A stretch of 64,000 bases of DNA from Paramoeba atlantica (lineage: Eukaryota > Discosea): assembly GCA_977017575.1 (NCBI GenBank), contig CDRNVI010000029.1, positions 310,001-374,000 of the forward strand, in the 5' to 3' direction. A model generated the notes under the pieces. That model did no database searches and was not told the DNA's origin. It worked only from the letters and a program-made list of their open reading frames with translations. The position numbers were made by a program, and so were the translations under genes. This document shows positions 57,470 to 64,000 of the stretch, one piece after another. The stretch's first letter is position 1; each line of letters starts with the position of its first letter.

Positions 57470-58906
57470 TCAAGCAACGTTTGAATTTGGGTCATAGATC
57501 CAGTTTACGTCATTGCGGTGCTGAAAAATTTGAAAACTTCCTCGCAGTGCGCTCTGGGTCATACTTTGCCGGCATGCTTCGATGAGGCTATCGTTTCCAA
57601 GAAAAAGAGAGTTCAGAGCTCGAGCTGAGCTGTGGAGCTTCCCTCTTGCGCCTACTTCGAACACCAGAAGAAAGGTGGCTGGGTGCTCAAGCTTCCTGGA
57701 ATGATAAATATTTGTGTACTTGTTCATTTTCCGTTCATGTGCGTAAGCAAAGTTCTCCTCCCAGGGGCAAGTGAGCTCTATGATATATTCTTCCCCGTTT
57801 GCCAGTTTCACCCAGCGGTCCGGTCGGAGCTCAGTGTCCAAGTTTGTGAGCCACGACGGAGTAGAGCGGAACTGTGGAAGATCAAAGTGTGCGAGTCTTG
57901 TTGCAGGAGAATTGGCCACACAGTATGCTAGGGTTTGGAGGACTAGATCATGCCGCAGGGTGTATCGGCCCTGTTCGAGTGATTTTGCACACCCGGAGAG
58001 GATATGGCGTGTGGTCTGCGTTTCGGTTCTGCATATCGGGCACTTGTCGCTGGTGTGGGTTGAAACGCCCCATTTGCGGAGTGATGCCCTCGTAGGAAGG
58101 GGGGTCTGAGTAATAACTGATGCCGTAAATCTTGAGAGGCTTTCGTTTTTCAGATTACATAGTGCAGCGGCAAAATCCCTCGCTAGATCCGCCTCAGTGG
58201 CCATCCTGAACCATTGCCCAGCTACGGTCGTACGTCGTTGAACAGCTTGGGAAAGGTGACGCTCATATTCAGTTGCAAGTACTCTTCGGATATTACCGCC
58301 TTGGAGGCTTTGAATGTCAATTGAGGGTCGAATGTGCCCGGATTGTCTCTTCGCTTGTTCTCGACGAATACGTTCGCGCAGTGAATACTTGACAGCAGGA
58401 TCCTTTGATTTCTCCATTTGCTGAGTAGTTTGTGCTGTGCATAAGAGCCACAGTTTCGACAAGCTCATGAGGTTCCACCCGTGCTCGGAGTAGAGAAGTT
58501 CACTCGTGGCTGTTTTGGCGAGGTTGAGCCATTTACGGATCGCTTGTGTAGCGTACCTCTGAAGACGAAGCACGTTGTTGAACGAGAGGCAGGTATTCAC
58601 AACAAGGGAATAACGAAGACGCGAGATGACACCCTGGTTGTATATCCAGAGTCGTGCGGGCAGGTCATGGGCACTATTCGTAATATTTTGTAGCCACATG
58701 CGCAGACGAGCTCGCAGTTTCTGGAAGAGAATCTTGCCTTGTTGTGCACCTGGAGCAAGCGTCATCCCTAAGAAGGTGCTTCCTTTGTCGCATATCTGGG
58801 GAATCGGAGCTCCATTGATCGTGAGCTGAGGACGCCGAGTCATATAACCCGAGTCTTGCGTCATTGACATGTGCTGAATTCGGCACTTTTTAACGTTGAG
58901 GTTCAT
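57470..58906 (-). pseudogene. LINE RT thumb, zinc finger and restriction-like endonuclease
   Basis: 478 residues. The thumb region (KKCRIQHMS, FLGMTLAPGAQQGKI, WLNLAKTATSELLYSEHGW) leads to CPICRTETQTTRHILSGC (C-x2-C-x7-H-x4-C) and the endonuclease core RPDRWVKLANGEEYIIELTCPWEEN with KMNKY downstream, matching the R/K-PD-(12-14)-D/E-x-K pattern. Uninterrupted in this segment, the best preserved part of the element. Confidence 0.92.
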
Positions 58907-58925
58907 CCCAATGTCGGAAAGCCTT

Positions 58926-59752
58926 TTACAAGGACATTGGTGGCATTTTGCATTTCCCTGGGGGTATTCGTAATGATGGTAAGGTCGTCGGCGAAGGCTT
59001 TGAGAAAAGTCTCTTTGTCATCCCATGTGATCCCATATTGTGGGCAGCTTGATCGAACAAAACGCAGAACCAACTCCATGCAAGATTGAATAGTATGGGG
59101 GAGAGAGTGTCGCCCTGCAATACACCTCGATCTATCGGGATGGGTTTTGTAAGACCTTCAGCGCACTTGATTTGAATGGATGCTTTCTCGTAGAGTTGTT
59201 CTATGTATTGAACGATAATTGGAGATACGCGCGCCCATTTTAGTGCCTGTAACAGCACAGTATGGGGTACGGACCCGAAAGCATTTTTGATGTCGAACTG
59301 TGCTAGACAGTATTGTCGTTTGTGGCGTCTTTGGTATTCGAGGAGTTCACATACTTCACATAAACTTGAGTGTGCTCTACAGTACCATTCATGTGCGGGA
59401 GAAAACCTTTTTGTATCGACGTGTCTATGGCGTGAGAGTCGAGGGCGTGGTGGAGGATGCGATGACTTATGATTGAGTGAAAAAGTTTCCCGAGACAGCT
59501 GGTAAGGCTAATTGGGCGCCAGTTTTCCATGAGTTTGGTGTCGCCTCCTTTGTGGATCAGTCGGGTGACGGCCGTTTTCCATGTCGGCGGGCATACGCCG
59601 AATTTGAGTATATCGTTGAATACCTGCGCGACGACCGAGTAGATGGAAGGGCAACGCTTTAACAAGATGTTGGTTATGGTATCTGACCCCGGGGCGGCCC
59701 CCGAACGTTTTGATGATATGGCTGCGGCAATGGTGGGTCCATCTATCTCGAC
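58926..59752 (-). pseudogene. LINE reverse transcriptase core
   Basis: Reads AAPGSDTITNILLKRCP, WKTAVTRLIHKGGDT, NWRPISLTSCLGKLFHSII, then in another frame AQFDIKNAFGSVPHTVL (catalytic motif A) and RGVLQGDTLSPILFNLAW (motif B), and in a third AFADDLTIITNTPREM (motif C). All RT signature motifs are present but split by frame changes. Confidence 0.9.
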
Positions 59753-62338
59753 TCATTCCATGTGTCCACGTGGTCTAGGTTCGGTAAACTCATCTGGTGG
59801 GATGCTGAATGTCCCGTCCGGTTTGGTCAAGGATGTCTCGAAGAAGCGTTCGACCTCCTGGATGGGCACTGTGGGATATAATGAGTCTTTCCCGTCGCGA
59901 TCTGCATCGTGGTGGTCTAAGCACTCCCCTGCAGCTGTCCACGGGTTGCGTTGAAATCGAGTTTGAGCCCACTGTCGTTCGATTTCCATTTTTTGTAGGC
60001 GTGCTTCTTCCTCGTATAGTTTTAGCGCTTTGTGTGCTTCTTTTATCCTCCCTCTTTGGGCATATCGCTCTGGGCCGTGCATAAAGGTCAGTGACCGTTT
60101 TAGTTGACGAACGTGTAGATTTAATGACTTGAGGGTACGGTCGATGGCAAGGGGGCGTGAGCTACTTTTGGACCTGCCTGTTCGGGTTCGAAGTAGAAAC
60201 CCGCGTGTGGGGTTAATCTCTTTCGCAGTTTCGTAGACGGATACAGCCAAGATGGCAGAGATGACTTCAGCTTGGAACAGTGCGTCTTCTTTACTTCGCG
60301 CAGGGTGCATGAATGCATTGCAACGTCCTTCAATTCTTGAGATGGTGAGATCCCATTGGCCAGTGTCAAAGTGCACCAGGGCACGTCCACCTTGAATGGT
60401 GCGGAATGTTTCAAGCATGCTCTCGAGCTCCGAGCGTGGGCAGGGTGGTGTGGTATGCGATGCGTTTGTTCGTGGGGTTCGTTGGAGTATAGTGTGGGCA
60501 CCGTTGTGGTATGAGCGGTCTGAGATCGGATCTGGGCGTCGTTCAGTAGACATTGCGGCGTTTGCAGGATGCGGGGGAGAATCTGCGACGGGGGTTGTTG
60601 GAAAGCGGTCGGCGAGGGGCTCAGGTTGTGAGGATGGTTGAACTTCCTGGGGGGCAGGCAGTGCGGTCGGTTGGATCGGTCTATCGAGTATAAGGAGGTT
60701 TCGTACAGTCCAAGATATTGCAGAGCAGGCGATTTCTCCAGCTCTCACGAGCGCGCCTTTTTGGCAGCAGGCGTGTTGGCATTGCGATTTATCTTTGCAC
60801 TTATGCTTGCAGGGACGACGTGGTCTTGTGTCTCGTGATACGTCATTTTCGTTACTGGGGGACGGTTCGTTGGGGGCGGTGCCGGGAGGCTGGGTGTTGG
60901 GAAGTGGAATTTCTCCCATGGTCCCTTCCGTGGTCTCCGTTCGCATGGTTGGCGTCTCTGCTGTGGGAATTTCGGTTACATCCGTGGAAGCCGATGTCCA
61001 CGGAATTAGATTTCGCAATGACCATGAGTGGTTTCTATTCGCCGTTGGACTGATGCGGACTCCCTCCTTGCAACATTTGTGCTTACATAGAGTCTTATTG
61101 CCACACTGATGCGTGCATGGACGGTAGTTGTCCCGGTTGGCCGTCTCTGTTGCGTTAGGATCGCTGTTGCTCCCTTGTGGCGGTGGTTGTGTGTGGGGCA
61201 TAAGTCGTGTTGGTCTTGCGAGACTCCTTTCCGAGCTGTTAGTTTCTATTGCATGTGCGTGTATGCGATTTTCCGTGTTCGTGCATGTGATCGTCGTCAT
61301 ATCGGGGTGGGCATCGATCGAGTGGGCAGGGGTAAAGTTCGTATGTGTAACCGGTTGATCCATTGGAGGCTGTGCGGAATGCAAGTCGTGGTGTACCATC
61401 AGTTCGTCTTTGGATACGAGCACACCGATTTTGCAACAACTGTGTAGACATTTTGTTTTGTCGCGACAGGTGTGCTTGCAAGGTCTTCGCGTCTCCGTAT
61501 TTGTATGGTGACGGATGGAGTTCGTTGTTGTGACAAGTGGTGCCTCCCTTTCCGTACTATTCGGTCCCACGGTGGTAGCTTCTGCGGGCGGATTAACCAC
61601 GGCGGTGGCTTTACAGCACGCATGCAGGCATGAGTTTTTGTCGCGACATTTGTGGTTGCATGGTCGACGTGGCTTTGTAGGTTGTGATGAGGTTTCCGGT
61701 CCTGTTGGCTGTTCCCGGATCCTGTATGCAGCATCGTAGGTGATTTGATGTTGTAACCAAGTCCCGCTTGTGGACTCAGTGCTTCGCGCTACATGTTTTA
61801 TTTCATACTGGGACAGTCCAGGGACATTGTCGCCGTTTAATTTTTTCATCATCGCCCTGCTTAAGTTTTGGGGAGACGAATAATGCGAGTCGAGACACAT
61901 CTCCGAGTCGTGAAAAGTGGACGTCCAGCTGGCGTGGCGGAAAGTGCGGTGAGGTGGTTTCTTCTCTTTATATTCCAGGTATTCACATGCACCATGGTCC
62001 ATAACATTCTGTACTGTGCATTTATCGACGACTAGCCCGTCACTTCTTTTGTTCTCTGTTTTTAGAGTCTTGTTTAGGGAAGCTTCGGCAGTGTGTACAC
62101 TCGAGAAGAACTTCTTATCGGTAAGAAAGACAGCCGCGGCGTGTGTATCCGGAAAATATGACCACTGAACGCTTGAAGCGAGTCGAAGTTTCACTGGTAC
62201 CGCGCGACTCTGGATGAAGTGGAAATTCTGTTGCTTCGCGCTGACAGGTCCTCGAGGAAGGCCGTCGTGCGCGTCGGGAGCAGATGTGATAACATTGGAG
62301 GACATGCTCCGAGAGATAAGTTTAGTACAAAACAACAA
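59753..62338 (-). pseudogene. LINE N-terminal region with four CxHxCxxKxxCxHxCC modules
   Basis: 861 codons. Residues 224-243, 284-302, 406-424 and 508-525 each carry PCxHxCxxKxxCxHxCC (for example PCNHKCRDKNSCLHACC). This small Cys/His cluster resembles one I recall from Mer3/HFM1 helicases and probably binds nucleic acid. Linkers are Pro/Thr/Ser-rich; near residues 770-830 a charged helical section leads to the RT. The frame ends in TGA (59753-59755), but RT-like text (VEIDGPTIAAAISSKRSG) continues directly in the same frame. The true start is uncertain. Confidence 0.85.
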
Positions 62339-62358
62339 GGTACAGAAACTGTATCTTT
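62333..62358. repeat. 26-bp sequence identical to 53301-53326
   Basis: Exact partner of 53301-53326. It lies at the 5' border of the - strand LINE, next to a 19-bp tandem duplication (62355-62392) and the SWIM fragment. Confidence 0.9.
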
Positions 62359-62392
62359 TCCTCTATCTTTCACCTTTTCCTCTATCTTTTAC
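62355..62392. repeat. 19-bp tandem duplication
   Basis: CTTTTCCTCTATCTTT plus three bases is present at 62355-62373 and 62374-62392 with a one-base difference. It lies between the LINE 5' end and the SWIM-like fragment. Confidence 0.9.
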
Positions 62393-62460
62393 CTCGAATT
62401 TTATCAGAGCTGGGTAATTTTCATCAACTCGAAGTTCCTTCATTAAGCCGAAATACACAC
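62393..62460 (-). pseudogene. Fragment of the SWIM-finger reading frame
   Basis: The - strand spells FGLMKELRVDENYPALIKFE, parallel to FVLMMELGVDENHPVLLKSE in the 55950-56474 frame; the DNA is about 80% alike. It shows that the SWIM frame is itself repeated in the genome and close to mobile elements. Confidence 0.75.
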
Positions 62461-62707
62461 CCCTGTATACAGCTGGAAGAACAATCACTAACTACTTGAT
62501 CTAAGCTCATCTCAAGGAATAAAAGGAGTAATCACTGCCCTTTAAGTAGTAGCTTTAGTAATTCCTATAGTAATTACGAGATTTACTAACTTAAGCTATG
62601 CAATTTAGACATACATTGTGCGAGTAAGTGAGTACAGTACTAGAGTACCGTACTCGCCGTACTCGCTGTATGCGAGTACGGTACTCGCTCAAAAAATGGT
62701 AAATATA
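62461..62707. other. Intergenic with a 15-bp perfect inverted repeat
   Basis: Arms 62643-62657 and 62672-62686 (GAGTACCGTACTCGC and its inverse) pair perfectly around 14 nt, within GTACTCG-rich text. No gene. Confidence 0.8.
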
Positions 62708-63575
62708 CAGGGGTGCAAATCAGATGCTGGGGGGTATAAAATTAGCAATTTTTGCGCAATTTTGGAAAATAATAGCGCGTTCGAGAGCTCTCGCAGAGAT
62801 CTACGTATTTGGATAGTCGGTTTTCCGGGGTGTAAGGGGGTGGTCAACTGAGGAGAAGCCCAAAAACGTCAAAATGCAAAGAACGAATGAAAATTTTTGT
62901 ACGTTCAATAATTACAACTTTCCCCTTATTTTTCTACTACTATGTCGAAACGCCGCGGCATGCTGTTTAAAGTGCTTATGAGCATGTCATGACCATCTGT
63001 TTTAATGTAATCAACCGCCTTTTCAATAGAATACAAAAGTTCAGTCCTATTTTCTGGATTTGTACCATCTTTAATTAAGGTGTCCATGATGTCCCAAGTG
63101 TTTTCAGTAGGGTTAAGATCTGGGGATTTTGGGTGAAAGTCTAAAACAAAGACTTGGTTTTCTCGAAAGGTTTTAAAGGTGCCATTGTGACAAGGAGCAT
63201 TACCCATGGCAACTCTAGTACCGCTATGACGCTTCAAGTAACTTAAGAAACCTCCCCTTTTTGTCATAGCTGCTTTAAAAACATTTGAAGTAATCGTAAC
63301 CTTCCCATTTCTGTCCCTTTTGGGAAAGACGTGATAAAAAACTCCATAAATAAGGCTTATACCCATCCAAACGTTTACTCCATCCCCCCCAAACCATTTT
63401 TGCGCAGCTTTTAGGGGTGGCTTGGGGGGGCCACTCACTCGGCTAATGTAAGAACGGCCTTCGCGCCCAAGTTGACAAGTGAACTTTTTTTCGTCGCACC
63501 AAATAATGTGACGAAGCTGTGCGACGGAACACTTCTGCATTCTGTATTTTTGGGTACAGTTTGAGTGTAGGATAA
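62708..63575 (-). mobile_element. Mariner element, right end lost
   Basis: The left TIR (CAGGGGTGCAAATCAG, after TA 62706-62707) contains the palindrome CGAGAGCTCTCG (62782-62793). A transposase runs leftward through it, but no inverted partner of the TIR occurs before the window end, so the N-terminal side is lost. The GGGTACAGTTTGAGTG motif lies at 63552-63567. Confidence 0.75.
62926..63540 (-). pseudogene. Mariner-type transposase with substituted second catalytic residue
   Basis: 204 residues: IIWCDEKKFTCQ (first Asp), VAMGNAPCHNG where an active enzyme has MDNAPCH (Asp replaced by Gly), and HPKSPDLNPTENTWDIMD (Glu). The helix-turn-helix N-terminus is not in frame. The missing Asp makes it inactive even if complete; otherwise the frame is clean, implying a fairly young copy. 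Confidence 0.88.
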
Positions 63576-63678
63576 CTGATTTTTTTCTCCTTGGTTTTCT
63601 TACATTTTACCCAACCAACTCTTCTGTAGATAATCCCGTAGATACTAGTAATATATCCTTCCGTGCAGCTCGCTAAGA

Positions 63679-64000
63679 ATGTTGCGTCATTCACTCACTC
63701 GATTAGTCGCTGATTTCGGTGAGGAGGGTAAACGGAAGAGACTGCACCAGCACTACGGTAGAATTGCGTTGCCGCGCAAGCGATGGGGGAAGGGTCCTAG
63801 CCATCGCACCGCAGATAGCAACCGTTTGATTTCCATGCCGGTCTTCTCACAACTTGTCTCCGAACTCGATGACGCATTTCTTTCCGAGAAAGGAATTCCA
63901 AAAGAGGAGATTCGATGGAGGGACGAGCGATGGTTCCGATGGGTGTGTCATACCTGCAAACACACGTACATGAAACCGGTCTCCGACCGCACGAAACACG
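63679..64000 (+). CDS. Treble-clef zinc-ribbon protein, N-terminal part (runs off the window)
   Basis: The first 107 codons are visible from the ATG at 63679. The start (MLRHSLTRLVADFGEEGKRKRL) looks mitochondrial. The segment WFRWVCHTCKHTYMKPVSDRTKH matches the start of the probable zinc-ribbon / treble-clef repeat (DUF4379-like: WWKC-x2-C-GHxW...SVxxRT), of which several tandem copies normally follow. Such proteins include mitoribosome assembly factors in kinetoplastids. The 3' part lies outside the window. Confidence 0.75.
   Translation, partial: MLRHSLTRLVADFGEEGKRKRLHQHYGRIALPRKRWGKGPSHRTADSNRLISMPVFSQLVSELDDAFLSEKGIPKEEIRWRDERWFRWVCHTCKHTYMKPVSDRTKH

Larger units (their letters stand above)
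57470..62338 (-). mobile_element. Nearly full-length non-LTR retrotransposon (LINE) with restriction-like endonuclease
   Basis: On the - strand a single protein order is visible: four Cys/His modules, reverse transcriptase with FADD catalytic motif, a CCHC finger and a PD-(D/E)xK endonuclease. This order (RT first, endonuclease last, no APE domain) is that of the R2/CRE/NeSL/R4 group of early LINEs, which often insert site-specifically. The copy has one in-frame stop and about three frame changes, so it is a recent but dead copy. Three fragments and one truncated copy of its family lie at 50.5-53.5 kb. Confidence 0.92.

Overview
This is nuclear DNA of a eukaryotic microbe (protist). The reading frames include a 26S proteasome ATPase (Rpt6), a cullin, the splicing factor U2AF35, a ZSWIM7/SWS1-type protein, a LYAR-type nucleolar protein, a COQ8-type kinase and a broken PIKK kinase most like SMG1. 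TAA, TAG and TGA all end genes, so the code is standard. No host gene needs an intron, and about 25 host genes in a row lie on the + strand; everything I could assign on the - strand is transposon-derived. Such one-way arrays are typical of Euglenozoa (kinetoplastids, diplonemids), where genes are transcribed as long units and trans-spliced. The treble-clef zinc-ribbon protein at the right edge and the many mitochondrial-looking leader sequences would fit, but no spliced leader is visible and the assignment stays tentative. Host DNA is fairly AT-rich, apart from sharp GC peaks inside three genes.

Layout. 0-0.9 kb: hairpin, 10-bp tandem repeats and a small TIR element. 0.9-15.6 kb: host genes (small membrane protein, LYAR-like, RanBP2-finger protein, PHD-like protein, Rpt6, cullin, LRR protein), with a repeat block at 1.9-3.75 kb. 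15.7-19.0 kb: DNA-transposon debris (Tc1-type, MITEs). 19.2-43.2 kb: dense host genes (AlgH/UPF0301-like, acidic protein, ankyrin-TPR, multipass membrane protein, ABHD11-like hydrolase, medium-chain reductase, ZSWIM7-like, long organellar-type helical protein, U2AF35, COQ8-like, LYR protein) carrying two TA-flanked mariner derivatives. 43.45-49.74 kb: the ruin of a large PIKK gene, then a TA-flanked MITE and a heap of LINE pieces (50.5-53.5 kb). 53.6-55.3 kb: a small membrane protein and a type II DnaJ. 55.5-63.6 kb: mariner remnants, a Merlin-type transposase with a SWIM-finger reading frame, a nearly full-length LINE with a restriction-like endonuclease, and another mariner. 63.68 kb to the edge: start of a treble-clef zinc-ribbon gene.

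How the genes fit together: apart from general protein turnover (Rpt6, cullin, DnaJ), many products look mitochondrial (RanBP2-finger protein, 1118-aa helical protein, COQ8-like, LYR, ABHD11-like, treble-clef), suggesting organellar RNA and protein work, but they do not form one pathway. The most notable sequence-level signals are the decayed SMG1-like kinase whose breaks partly coincide with 15-20 bp tandem duplications, the same duplication signature elsewhere in non-coding or decaying DNA, and three GC peaks inside genes where the coding strand switches from C-rich to G-rich at the midpoint.
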